DNA of 64,000 nt, from NCBI RefSeq assembly GCF_036320965.1, contig NC_092240.1, positions 11,248,501-11,312,500 on the forward strand, read 5' to 3'. How positions within the stretch are numbered: position 1 is the first letter of the stretch; every line of letters begins with the position of its first letter. Origin of the DNA: Panulirus ornatus (lineage: Eukaryota > Arthropoda > Malacostraca > Decapoda > Palinuridae). Made by a program: the position numbers and the translations under genes. The notes beneath the pieces are model-generated. The model was not told where the DNA came from and made no database searches. It worked only from the letters and a program-made list of their open reading frames with translations. Of the stretch, positions 1 to 11,260 are shown piece after piece.

Positions 1-184
1 GAAATAAGACTGTGGGTCAGAGGACGATCAAGGGGGAAGAAGTTGTGTCATCACGGTGAGAGGATTTTGGAGTAAAAAAAAAAATAAAAAAAACAGATGC
101 AATGTGTTGGAGGAGTGGTTGCAACAGGCCGGAAATTCGTGTTTGGGGATTTGATAATTTATATCTTGACCCATCGATACGGAC
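1..184. other. Window edge, non-coding, nothing recognised
   Basis: Mixed-composition sequence with a short A-rich run near 75-95. No coding frame or known repeat is recognised. Confidence 0.4.
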
Positions 185-375
185 AGGTCTTGTCTTTTCC
201 TGCGTTCCCTTGCCTTGTGGTGAATTGTATTGTCTTGTTTTGCTTTATATTGTCTTGTCTTGGTATGTCTTGTCATGTCTTACTACGGCTTGCTATGGCT
301 TGTCTTGTCCTGTCTTCTGTAGTCTTACCTTGCCATGGCATGTCCTTCTCTTTTGCCTTGTCTGTTTTGTTTATG
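185..375. repeat. Degenerate CTTGT-type simple repeat
   Basis: The words CTTGTC, CTTGCC and TTGTCTTG recur many times with point changes, giving T/G/C-rich sequence on the plus strand. The overlapping frames at 97-435 and 102-407 come from this bias and look non-coding. Confidence 0.6.
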
Positions 376-1608
376 ATACCCATTCATACATATGCAGAGC
401 AACATAAAAGACAAAAAAAAAAAGAGAAGCTTTGAGTTATCGTCCAATATCAATATGAGAATCTGTACGACGGGACACAGCTTCGATTACAAATGAATAA
501 CAGATGTTCCTTGCTTTGTAAGCGCCTACGATCGATCCGGAAGGATAAATGTAAATGAACTCTTCCCATCTATGATTTATGATTATAGTGATCTCGGGGG
601 GGGACTGAAATATTCCACGTCCACTATTGTTCACTACGGTTAAGGTATTACAAATGTAGCCTAGTTTTGAGCTTTAAATCTATTGAGAATCCCGGTCGGT
701 TTTGTAATCATTTCGCCATGGTTTCCCATTGTCGGCATGCAAAACTGGAATGGCAGGTATTGAGGAGAAATGCTCATGCTAATGGGCAGACATGTAGCCT
801 CTGTCCCTAAGTGATTACACGAGTGTAATGGCCAGTAACGGTGGTTGGACTGGGCGCTCTGTTAACCCGATGTAGTTCACAGTGAAATGTCGATACGTTT
901 ATTCGCATGCATTTCTCTTATTCCGGTTATATCAGTCTTACTCAGTATGCTAATATCCAACATATTGGTACGTCCCTGTGGGCTAGTGCTATGCCAACAC
1001 AATCCAAACCACCAGAACGTTTTCTGATCCGACCTATAATAACTTAAGTATACGCTAACTAAACCTAACCCTAAAATACCCCTCATAAATTTTTACAAAT
1101 TTCTATTCCTTAAAGAACATATTAATCAGTTAATGAGTGTGCCAACAAGTGGAAGCGTGTATGTAAACGCTCATTGTTTTTTTTTTTTCTGTAAGGTCAT
1201 TTCATTATATATGGTTAAGATGTTGAACAATTATCTTGATACACATGTACCGAAATGAATCGACCCATTATGATATTAATCAGTCCTGGTGATGCGTCTC
1301 GCTAAGCTACGACGGCTGATCACGTAATGGCTCGTATACGAAGACGACAAGTAAGGATTGTATGTCATTCACTTCCGACATAAACCTATGGCTTCTATGC
1401 TCCAGTGGTCTGAAATGATTCGTATTTGTAGTCGACAGTGAGTCAAATTATCTTAGATTCGTATGTGCTTTTGTGTGATTTGATATCAAAGACAATCAAC
1501 ATTAAAGTACTCTTAAAATCACCATTCATCACCCCCGTTACGAGAAAACTGTGTGTCCAGTTCACTTTAGATTCATTTTATAAAAGTGTTTACAATGTTA
1601 AGGACGAG
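376..1608. other. Mixed-composition spacer, no gene seen
   Basis: No open frame with protein-like composition, no tandem structure and no family A, B, P or T match was found. A single CCTAACCCTAA near 1064-1075 is not an array. Probably intergenic or intronic. Confidence 0.4.
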
Positions 1609-2503
1609 TTTCAGAATCCCTCCACTTGTACAGTTTCTGAATCCCTCCACTTGTACAGTTTCTGAAACCCTTCCACTTGTACAGTTTCTGAAACCCTTCC
1701 ACTTGTACAGTTTCTGAATCCTTTCCACTTGTACAGTTTCTGAATCCTTTCCACTTGTACAGTTTCTGAATCCCTTCCACTTGTACAGTTTCTGAATCCT
1801 TTCCACTTGTACAGTTTCTGAAACCCTTCCACTTGTACAGTTTCTGAAACCCTTCCACTCGTACAGTTTCTGAATCCCTTCCACTTGTACAGTTTCTGAA
1901 ACCCTTCCACTTGTACAGTTTCTGAAACCCTTCCACTTGTACAGTTTCTGAATCCCTTCCACTTGTACAGTTTCTGAAACCCTTCCACTTGTACAGTTTC
2001 TGAAACCCTTCCACTTGTACAGTTTCTGAATCCCTTCCACTTGTACAGTTTCTGAAACCCTTCCACTTGTACAGTTTCTGAAACCCTTCCACTTGTACAG
2101 TTTCTGAAACCCTTCCACTTGTACAGTTTCTGAAACCCTTCCACTTATACAGTTTCTGAAACCCTTCCACTTGTACAGTTTCTGAATCCCTTCCACTTGT
2201 ACAGTTTCTGAAACCCTTCCACTTGTACAGTTTCTGAAACCCTTCCACTTGTACAGTTTCTGAATCCCTTCCACTTGTACAGTTTCTGAAACCCTTCCAC
2301 TTGTACAGTTTCTGAAACCCTTCCACTTGTACAGTTTCTGAAACCCTTCCACTTATACAGTTTCTGAAACCCTTCCACTTGTACAGTTTCTGAAACCCTT
2401 CCACTTGTACAGTTTCTGAAACCCTTCCACTTATACAGTTTCTGAAACCCTTCCACTTGTACAGTTTCTGAATCCCTTCCACTTGCACAGTTTGTACTTG
2501 TAC
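1609..2503 (-). repeat. 26-bp minisatellite, about 34 copies (inverse of 3760-4219)
   Basis: The unit on the plus strand contains TTTCTGAAACCCTTCCACTT followed by GTACAG, total 26 bp. Copies differ mainly at AAACCC versus AATCCC and at TTGTAC versus TTATAC. Because 26 is not a multiple of 3 and the unit lacks stops on the minus strand, all three minus frames stay open with a 26-residue period (up to 296 codons). This is a property of the array, not evidence of a protein. The same unit recurs in the opposite orientation 1.3 kb downstream. Confidence 0.95.
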
Positions 2504-2875
2504 ACCCCAATAGGTGTTTCGTTACCTCAGTGGTCAAGGCCACTTGGATAGTGGACCTTTCATCTCATCTACTCACTCTCCCATTCCATTTAGGATGGTG
2601 GACCTACCTACCTCCCTCCCTCCTCACTGTCTCAACCTCCTATTCCATTCCCTCGTTCCCCCTTTCCACCCTTTCCTTTTTCTCTAGTCTGACGGTAATG
2701 ATGATATTCGAATTACAAAATTTCCTTGCAGCTCAATTATGAAAAAGTTATAACCTATAATAGATGGTTTCGTCACAAAATCGTGATCATACAAGCTACT
2801 TTGGTTTTGATGGGACTTGATTTGAACCCATGGGTGTTAATTTAGATCATTTGACGAAAAAATCTCATACAAGCT
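2504..2875. other. Non-repetitive spacer between two tandem arrays
   Basis: C/T-rich at 2560-2690, then mixed sequence leading into the 22-bp array. No gene seen. Confidence 0.4.
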
Positions 2876-3762
2876 CGTATGGGAAGGTTATCATAACTGT
2901 ATGGGAAGGTAATCATAACCGTATGGGAAGGTAATCATAACCGTATGGGAAGGTAATCATAGTAATCATAACCGTATGGGAAGGTAATCATAACCGTATG
3001 GGAAGGTAATCATAACCGTATGGGAAGGTAATCATAGTAATCATAACCGTATGGGAAGGTAATCATAACCGTATGGGAAGGTAATCATAACCGTATGGGA
3101 AGGTAATCATAGTAATCATAACTGTATGGGAAGGTAATCATAACCGTATGGGAAGGTAATCATAACCGTATGGGAAGGTAATCATAACCGTATGGGAAGG
3201 TAATCATAACCGTATGGGAAGGTAATCATAACCGTATGGGAAGGTAATCATAGTAATCATAACCGTATGGGAAGGTAATCATAACCGTATGGGAAGGTTA
3301 TCATAACTGTATGGGAAGGTAATCATAACCGTATGGGAAGGTAATCATAGTAATCATAACCGTATGGGAAAGGTAATCATAACCGTATGGGAAGGTAATC
3401 ATAGTAATCATAACCGTATGGGAAGGTAATCATAACCGTATGGGAAGGTAATCATAGTAATCATAACCGTATGGGAAGGTAATCATAACCGTATGGGAAG
3501 GTAATCATAGTAATCATAACCGTATGGGAAGGTAATCATAACCGTATGGGAAGGTAATCATAGTAATCCATAACCGTATGGGAAGGTAATCATAACCGTA
3601 TGGGAAGGTAATCATAACCGTATGGGAAGGTAATCATAACCGTATGGGAAGGTAATCATAACCGTATGGGAAGGTAATCATAACCGTATGGGAAGGTAAT
3701 CATAACCGTATGGGAAGGTAATCATAACCGTATGGCAAGGTAATCATAACCTTATGGGAAGG
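2876..3762 (+). repeat. 22-bp minisatellite with 9-bp partial-unit insertions
   Basis: The unit is GTAATCATAACCGTATGGGA plus AG. About every two to five units an extra GTAATCATA is inserted, giving a mixed 22/31-bp register. Variants ACTGTATGG and GGTTATC occur near both the start and the middle. The array runs without a spacer into the 26-bp array at 3760 through the shared word GGGAAGG. Confidence 0.95.
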
Positions 3763-4219
3763 GATTCAGAAACTGTACAAGTGGAAGGGATTCAGACACT
3801 GTAAGAGTGGAAGGGATTCAGAAACTGTACAAGTGGAAGGGATTCAGAAACAGTACAAGTGGATGGATTCAGAAACTGTACAAGTGGAAGGGATTCAGAA
3901 ACTGTACAAGTGGAAGGGATTCAGACACTGTAAGAGTGGAAGGGATTCAGAAACTGTACAAGTGGAAGGGATTCAGAAACAGTACAAGTGGAAGGGATTC
4001 AGAAACAGTACAAGTGGAAGGGATTCAGAAGCTGTACAAGTGGAAGGGATTCAGAAACAGTACAAGTGGAAGGGATTCAGAAACAGTACAAGTGGAAGGG
4101 ATTCAGAAACTCTACAAGTGGAAGGGATTCAGACACTGTACAAGTGGATGGATTCAGAAACAGTACAAGTGGAAGGGATTCAGAAACTGTACAAGTGGAA
4201 GGGATTCAGAAATTATACA
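3760..4219 (+). repeat. 26-bp minisatellite, about 17 copies (inverse of 1609-2503)
   Basis: The unit is GGGATTCAGAAACTGTACAA plus GTGGAA, the reverse complement of the array at 1609-2503. Some units are shortened (AAGTGGATGGATTCAG) and some carry AACAGTAC or CACTGTAAGAG variants. The open plus-strand frames here are array artefacts. Confidence 0.95.
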
Positions 4220-4519
4220 CGTACAATGTTTTTTTGTTTTGTCGTGCCTTATCATGTTTTCTGCCTTAGGGAAGCAAACTCAAAAACAAATGAATAAAGG
4301 CTTCATTTGCACATACCCACACTCTCCACATGTCATGTATAATGTCCACAAAGCCAGGCCTTGGATAAGAGGTATCAAGTTAAACGAAAAAAAAAAAATA
4401 ATGACATCAATTCCATATAATTTCTAAGGTAAGCCATCAACCACAATCACTTCAAAAATAATTAACAGTGGAGTATGGGAGTGAGGAACCTGGCGGTCTT
4501 CGCCTCCTGTATTTACTCT
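4220..4519. other. Non-repetitive spacer
   Basis: A/T-rich mixed sequence, no gene or known element recognised. Confidence 0.4.
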
Positions 4520-4590
4520 TTAAGAAGGGGAATGGAAGGAGCCAAGTGAGGATCTTTCCTCGAAGACTCAGCCATCTGTTCAGTGCCTGG
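4520..4590 (+). mobile_element. Old, diverged fragment of SINE-like family A
   Basis: The order of words AAGAAGGGGAATGGAAGG, CCAAGTGAGGAT, CTTTCCTCGAAGACTCAG and CATCTGTTC matches the middle of family A with many substitutions. The 3' tail is missing. Confidence 0.5.
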
Positions 4591-4671
4591 GTCTTGAGAG
4601 AGGCGCGTACTTACTTACATGTAATTACAAATGAAGTTTCGCCTCAAAGGCGATGCGAGCGCGTACCGCTC

Positions 4672-4672
4672 A

Positions 4673-4719
<47 letters not shown>

Positions 4720-4736
4720 CCCACACACACACATAC
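4672..4736. repeat. (AC)n microsatellite
   Basis: Interrupted (AC)n with ACGC and ACCC interruptions. Confidence 0.95.
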
Positions 4737-4963
4737 CTCACTGAACTAAAATGAGAGATCAGAAATCATAAATTAATCCACCATGGGAGGAAGAAGAGTA
4801 AGGGGTGACTTGATCAAAACCATCAAGTACTTTCAAATCTTCTCTGATGACGTCAACAGTGACCACCTCTACGAAAGAGTCACAAAGAAGATAACAAAGA
4901 GAAGATAACACAGAGACCATAAGGTCAAACTAAGCAAAACACTTGCTAAGAAAAGTTGCAGGG

Positions 4964-5255
4964 AATTACTTTTATACTCTTATGAGTATTGGATGAATGG
5001 AGTAGATAACTGCTATTATACTTTTATGAGTAGCGGATGAGTGAAGCAGAGAATTACTTTTATGGGTAGTGGATGAACGGACGAGAGAATTACTTTCATA
5101 CTTTTATAAGTGGTGGATGAATGGAGTAGAGAATTACTTTTATACTTTTATGGGTAGTGGATGAATGGAGTAGAGAATTACTTTCATACTTTTATGAGTA
5201 GTGGGTGAATGGAGAAGAGAATTACTTTCATACTTTTATGAGCAGTGGGTGAATA
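4964..5255. repeat. 44-bp tandem repeat, about 6 diverged copies
   Basis: Units contain GAATTACTTTCATACTTTTA, then TGAGTAGTGG, then GTGAATGGAGTAGA. One unit carries an internal deletion. Not coding in any frame. Confidence 0.85.
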
Positions 5256-5581
5256 CGCTAAGCTGAATGATGAAACTGTGGATGCGAACAGCATATTGTA
5301 TATTCAAAACATATAAAATATTCAAATCATTCTATAATACAAAAGTAAAGTAATCCTACAGACGAGAATACATGACTGTAACAACACCCTCCCAGAAGAT
5401 TACAAATATGTAATTACGGTAAGGTAATTGCACATCACTTTACAAGTATCACCATCCAGCAATCTCAACCACACCCACAAAGTTAAGTATACATAATTCC
5501 TCCAGCCCCTAAACCACTAAAAAATGACCCAATTACCTTAATGACTTCCAATGAGAGTAAACATGGCGTCACAGGAGAGTG

Positions 5582-5582
<1 letters not shown>
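5256..5582. other. A/T-rich spacer
   Basis: Unique-looking sequence with no recognised gene. Confidence 0.4.

Positions 5583-5624
<42 letters not shown>
5583..5624. repeat. (GT)n microsatellite
   Basis: About 21 near-perfect GT units. Confidence 0.95.
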
Positions 5625-5625
<1 letters not shown>

Positions 5626-5750
5626 GTGCTTCCATCTCTTGAGAGACTGAGTGAATGTGCTTTGGCAATAAAGGAGAACTATTATCCATTCCACAATGAA
5701 GACCACTTAAGAATGACTGAGTGTAATGGAAATCGTTTTATTGAGAACTG

Positions 5751-5751
<1 letters not shown>

Positions 5752-5820
<69 letters not shown>
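5752..5820. repeat. (TA)n tract abutting foldback element P1
   Basis: About 34 perfect TA units. The foldback arm starts on the next base. Confidence 0.95.
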
Positions 5821-5824
<4 letters not shown>

Positions 5825-6001
5825 AGGGATCACAATTTTGCGCGTGATCAAGATATTCCTATGAGTCCACGGGGAAAATGAAACACAAAAAGTTCCCAAG
5901 TGCACTTTCGTGTAATAATCACATCATCAGGGGAGACACAAGAAAAATAACAGTCAGTTGATATACATCGAAAGACGAAGCAAGGACGCCTCTAAGGTAC
6001 G
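5821..6001 (+). mobile_element. Foldback family P, copy P1 (left arm only)
   Basis: Carries the extended outer end GGATCACAATTTTGCGCGTG, then CCTATGAGTCCACGGGG, TTCCCAAGTGCACTTTCGTG and TAATAATCACATCATCAGGG. The second arm is absent: the element breaks off after GCAAGGACGCC and continues into a family A tail. Confidence 0.8.
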
Positions 6002-6050
6002 ATACCCTGTTCTTAACCTTACCTCGCTGATGCGGGAAATGGTGAATATG
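6002..6050 (+). mobile_element. Family A 3'-tail fragment fused to P1
   Basis: Reads CCTGTTCTTAACCTTACCTC then GCTGATGCGGGAAATGG, matching the 3' end of family A with a few changes. It is joined directly to the truncated P1 arm. Confidence 0.65.
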
Positions 6051-6399
6051 AATGAAAATTAATATATATATATTATTATAAACATTTTTGTAATAGTCAT
6101 ACAGTACTCTAGTTATATTCCCGTCATGATACCGCATAACGCTAATTATATTATTCTCTCTCGCTGTGTGATAAAAAAAAAAACAAAATGTTTATACTCA
6201 TTTTTTCATTCCTGTTCTATTTTCATTCTATCTATTTCTTTTATATAATCATCAAAGCTTACTCTCCTGTCGGATGTATTTATGCATTCGTCTTGGTATA
6301 TTGCCAATTTCATTTCTAAATACACTGTCTTGCATGAAACATTTATTAGATATTAGACCTGCCTTTTTACTTACTTTTACCTTAGAATTTAAATGAAAC
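6051..6399. other. A/T-rich spacer
   Basis: No gene recognised. A short (AT)n run lies near 6060-6075. Confidence 0.4.
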
Positions 6400-6625
6400 A
6401 TCCAATTGGAAATCTCAACAGAAATTCAAATGGGGCATTTAAATTCTAATGGGCTGTTTATATGGAATATTTCAATTTCAATGGGCCATTTACATGGAAC
6501 AGCTAAATCTAAATGGGACATTTGAATAATGGGCCATTTACATGGAACAGCTAAATCTAAATGGGCCATTTGAATAATGGGCTATTTACATGGAACAGCA
6601 AAATTTAAATGGGACATTTAAATAA
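6400..6625. repeat. Degenerate repeat of about 32 bp with AATGGGCCATTT core
   Basis: Six or seven units contain AATGGGCCATTTACATGG followed by AACAGCTAAATCTA, with variant AATGGGACATTTGAAT units. Edges are more degenerate than the centre. Confidence 0.75.
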
Positions 6626-6789
6626 ATGCAACACTACAGAGAACCGGTACCATGATTTCTATCAACTTACTGTAGATACGTCCAACCCACGAACTGCGTC
6701 ATTATTTTTGTATTTTTTCTTAATGTTTGAAGTTTGTTCCAAAGATGGAACCGTTTTGCTTTCTGTGAATGATTATTCCATGTGGAAAT

Positions 6790-7048
6790 TCCTTCTCCCT
6801 AAAGATGATTAGTCTCTCGTTTAATTATACATAAAGATGAATGATTCCAAGCAAATTATACGTCCACAGGAGAAATCAGAAGTTGGTTATTCATAAAGAT
6901 GTATCATTCTAAATGACTTATTCATATAGATGAAAAATTCCAGATTAATTAAACGTAAGAATGAGCAATTGTAAGTGAATTAAGAATACAGATGAATATA
7001 TCCACGTTCATTATACGTAAACAAGAATAATCCCACCAAGTTAATCAT
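6790..7048. repeat. Degenerate left flank of the 31-bp array
   Basis: Repeated but diverged pieces such as AAAGATGAATGATTCCA, ATACAGATGAATAT and TACGTAAACAAGAATAAT recur about every 30 bp. They grade into the uniform array at 7049. Confidence 0.65.
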
Positions 7049-7312
7049 ACGCAAAGATGAATGATTGCACGTTACACATACGTAAAGATGAATGATTGCA
7101 CGTTACACATACGTAAAGATGAATGATTGCACGTTACACATACGTAAAGATGAATGATTGCACGTTACACATACGTAAAGATGAATGATTGCACGTTACA
7201 CATACGTAAAGATGAATGATTGCACGTTACACATACGTAAAGATGAATGATTGCACGTTACACATACGTAAAGATGAATGATTGCACGTTACACATACGT
7301 AAAGATGAATCA
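7049..7312. repeat. 31-bp minisatellite, about 8 near-identical copies
   Basis: The unit is ACGTAAAGATGAATGATTGC plus ACGTTACACAT. The central copies are identical, the last changes to GAATCATTCCACATC. Non-coding. Confidence 0.95.
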
Positions 7313-7356
7313 TTCCACATCAATTATACGTAAATACTGATAACTCCAGGTGACTC

Positions 7357-7694
7357 CATTTACACAATTACTGACTGTCCTCCATCATCTATTTACACAA
7401 ACATTGACTGTCCTCCACCATCCATTTACACAATTATTGCCTGTCCTCCACCATCCATTTACACAATTATTGACTGTCCTCCACCATCCATTTACACAAT
7501 TATTGCCTGTCCTCCACCATCCATTTACACAATTATTGACTGTCCTCCACCATCCATTTACACAATTATTTGACTGTTCTCCACCATCCATTTACACAAT
7601 TATTGACTGTCCTCCACCATCCATTTACACAATTACTGCCTGTCCTCCACCATCCATTTACACAATTATTTGACTGTCCTCCACCATCCATTTA
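7357..7694. repeat. 33-bp minisatellite, about 10 copies
   Basis: The unit is TGACTGTCCTCCACCATCCA plus TTTACACAATTAT, with TGCC versus TGAC and single-T length variants. Since 33 is divisible by 3, opposing frames stay open (7350-7673 plus, 7385-7591 minus); these are artefacts. Right-hand copies fade into related degenerate units up to about 7830. Confidence 0.95.
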
Positions 7695-8460
7695 TGACAC
7701 GACAAACTCCAACCTATCATTCCTCAGTCAATCGTTATACAATATGAATAATAATGTCCTCCCTCCCCATAGGCTAACCTACGTAAGCCAATCATTACAC
7801 AAGATGAATGACCTTCCTCATCAAACCCCTACGTGACCACACTCACTTACCTACCAACCCTACCCTAACCCACCCACCCTAACTCCCTCTCCCTCTCTCT
7901 CTCCCGCCACTCCCTCTTCCCTTTGGACAATAACCTCGTTTAATCAGTCCTATTAATCATAAAAAATCCACCCCCCTTCCTTCCTTCCCCACCCACCCAC
8001 CTGTCCTTCCTACCCACCCTCCCTTACCCATATGAATACCTCCAGGGCCTCTCGAGACTCATTAGCTGAGATGAAGGAAGTTAAAATGTATGGAGACCAC
8101 TTTATATCACCTTTTGTTTTAAGCTCCTGGGTTGAGAGCCAGGTGGAGGAGCTGGGTGAAAGAAGCTGTTGTTTTGGCCTGAATGGCGTCTGGTAAAGTC
8201 TATCGGAGCCCGGAGGATAAATTATACGTTCGTTGAAGTATCATTTATTTTCCTTTCATTATTGTCATTGTTATCAGTATCATCCATTATAGGGCTATCA
8301 TGAGTATGACCTATTGCTGATATCATTATCACTGTTATTATCATTATCATTATTAGTATCATTATTTGTTATTATGATTATCAGTTATCATTATTGATAT
8401 CTTATGGTTATCTTCGAGATATACGTATGGCGATCCCTGGAGAACCCTCGCTATAAGTGG
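7695..8460. other. C-rich then ATT-rich spacer
   Basis: 7830-8030 is C-rich with ACCCACCC words. 8240-8400 holds imperfect ATTATC/ATCATT repeats. No gene found. Confidence 0.45.
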
Positions 8461-8674
<214 letters not shown>

Positions 8675-8812
8675 GACAGACGGGAGATTGCTTATGCCTC
8701 CCACAGTTTGTGATTAATAATGCAATCACATTTTATACTTGGAAATATATTTTTTTTCATATTTCAAAAAACGGTCTTCTCGGCAACCTAACTGAAATAT
8801 ATAAAGTATAAC

Positions 8813-8990
<178 letters not shown>

Positions 8991-10225
8991 AACTTGCAAC
9001 AAAGCAGTTTAAACACGATCGAATAATATGGATTACCATTTTTGCATCATTTCTTTGAAATCGTTAATAAAATCGTGTAAGACCAGATCAGCAAAAATGT
9101 CCACTGTTGCTTTGTAAATCTCCCACTAAGATAATATAATGAGGAAGTATTATATATATACATATATGTATGAAGGAAAAGTAATGAGACTTCACTTCCT
9201 TCACTGATGAAACCTTACTTCATTCCACTGACTCGGAGATCTCTGCTTTCACAGACACAACCTCTCCCTCCACTCTCGAATACTTAACTCACATCTCACT
9301 CCAAAAGCCACCCCCTTCTGTTACCCCGTCCCGTCTCTGGCTCTTCCCACCCTAGAAAACAAGTTCATCTGGGAGCTTCAATCTGGTAAATGGCTAGGTT
9401 CTCTTTCCGTTGAAACTTTTTCCACAATTCCCTCTCTTATTTCTCCCCTCTTATCTCTCTTTCCTTCTCTCCCTACCCGCGCCCTCACTCTGAACTACTC
9501 CCACTCCCCTCCCTCACACTCCCCTCCTCCCTCACACTCAGCTAATGCTTACAATGATGCCTGGCGTAGAGAATTGAACTCCCCCACGATTCAAGCAGAA
9601 GACGTATGATTTATAAATAATAACCCCCACATCACAGTTATATTCACGTACTACTCATTCTTCAGTCTCTAATCTGGAGACTTTTATGATGGGTTTATGA
9701 GCGTAATTGACCTTGGATTTTACGAGAATGTTTCATTCTTTTGTTTAAGGGGAAAGCAAAATGAATAGCGATAAGAAATGTTGAGAAAAAGAAGAAAGAT
9801 GAGTTTCATCGTACAACGAACGGAAAATGTTTGAAATAACATTTGTCGAAGGATAGAGTAAATCCTGTTTGAATTACGTAGTTTTTCGAAAGGATAAAGT
9901 AAATCCTGTTTGAATCAACTCTTTGTCGAAGGATAGAGTGAATCAGGACATGAAGTGGACACCAGACGAATCCACCTTTAAAAGAATACGACATGAGAAA
10001 GTGATCCATTGGATGAAGGCCAGACCAAAATTGGTTATTACTGACCTCACTTGAAGTTATTTCTTCTTGCAACTCCTGAATCACGCAGACCTTGTGCGTC
10101 TTGTCTAATCATTTACCACACCTCGTGGCACAAGACCATCTGTCTTGAGTACCAGTCGACAGGGAACTGGTCCAACCTCATGTACACAAGGGCCCGAGGC
10201 AGACTTGAAACCTTGGCGAATCTCA
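8991..10225. other. Spacer with a pyrimidine-rich middle
   Basis: 9180-9545 is strongly C/T-rich on the plus strand. 9820-9950 holds three diverged copies of a GTCGAAGGATAGAGTAAATC unit spaced about 50 bp. No gene recognised. Confidence 0.5.
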
Positions 10226-10365
10226 TATTAACCACTACTACTACTACTACCACTACTACTACCACTACTACTAGTACTACCACTACTACTACCACTACTA
10301 CAAGTACTACCACTACTACTACCACTACTACTAGTACTACTACTACTACTACTACTACTACTATC
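10226..10365. repeat. (ACT)n trinucleotide tract with ACC and AGT variants
   Basis: ACT units are interspersed with CCACT and AGTACT in a higher-order pattern of about 45 bp repeated three times. Poly-Thr and poly-Val frames are artefacts. Confidence 0.95.
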
Positions 10366-10448
10366 ACTGTCCTAAAAATGTTATTTACTGCATTATGCAT
10401 TGCTTTTCTGGAATGCAGAGGGAAATACGCAGGATATTTTTCTTGTTG

Positions 10449-10449
10449 A

Positions 10450-10508
<59 letters not shown>
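10449..10508. repeat. (TA)n tract 5' of family A copy
   Basis: About 29 TA units that end exactly where the family A element begins. Confidence 0.95.
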
Positions 10509-10513
<5 letters not shown>

Positions 10514-10754
10514 GGGGATAGGGGAGAAAGAATACTTCCCACGTATTCCCTGCGTGTCGTAGAAGGCGACTAAAAGGGAAGGGCGCGGGGGGCTGGAAAT
10601 CCTCCCCTCTCGTTTTTTTTTTTTTTTTTTAATTTTCCAAAAGAAGGAACAGAGAAGAGGGCCAGGTGAGGATATTCCCTCAAAGGCCCAGTCCTCTGTT
10701 CTTAACGCTACCTCGCTATCGCGGGAAATGGCGAATAGTATGAAAAAAAAAAAA

Positions 10755-10756
<2 letters not shown>
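10508..10756 (+). mobile_element. Family A SINE-like element, near full length
   Basis: Starts ATCCCTGGGGATAGGGGAG, then GTGTCGTAGAAGGCGACTAA, GGGCTGGAAATCCTCCCC, a T-run, CCAAAAGAAGGAACAGAG, CAGGTGAGGATATTCCCTC, GTTCTTAACGCTACC and the tail CGCGGGAAATGGCGAATAGT. No A/B box is evident. It has (TA)n on both sides and no open frame. Confidence 0.9.

Positions 10757-10834
<78 letters not shown>
10757..10834. repeat. (TA)n tail of family A copy
   Basis: About 37 TA units directly after the element's A-rich end. Confidence 0.95.
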
Positions 10835-10835
<1 letters not shown>

Positions 10836-10989
10836 CTTACGCTTAACTCATCGTATTAGCGTCTGTATCCACACTAACCTTTACCTCACAGGCAATAAAG
10901 TAAAAATCAAGTGGTAAATCAAGGAGTCAAATTTACAGCTAAACTCTAATCACTGATGTTAAGGACAGGATAAAGAGAAAAAAAAAACA

Positions 10990-11088
10990 TATATACAACA
11001 CAGCGAACAGGGAATCGAATCGTTGGGGTTACGGTATAATATACAGTGAGAACCACTCTATGTCTGCCGCTGCGCCTTCACCCAGAAT
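10990..11088 (-). mobile_element. tRNA-derived SINE-like sequence (family T)
   Basis: On the minus strand AGGCGCAGCGG resembles a pol III A box. About 50 bp later, GATTCGATTCC resembles a B box. An A-rich stretch and ATATAT follow at the 3' side. No folded functional tRNA is evident, so a SINE head is more likely. Confidence 0.45.
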
Positions 11089-11144
11089 TTGTCTTCGGGG
11101 ATGAGAAATGTAGAACTCGAGGGCAACAATGACCCGTTCCCCCA

Positions 11145-11180
11145 GCAAGAGGAGGGCGGAGGAGGAGGAGGAGGAGGGGG

Positions 11181-11259
<79 letters not shown>

Positions 11260-11260
11260 T
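11145..11260. repeat. (GGA)n then (TC)n microsatellite
   Basis: GGAGGA units at 11147-11178 followed by about 39 TC units. Confidence 0.95.

Noticed and set aside
1064..1078. Telomere-like CCTAACCCTAA
   Set aside because: One occurrence only, not an array.
1598..2488. 296-codon minus-strand open frame with a 26-residue repeat
   Set aside because: All three frames of the array are open because the 26-bp unit has no stop. There is no non-repetitive coding part, and the frame starts and ends with the array.
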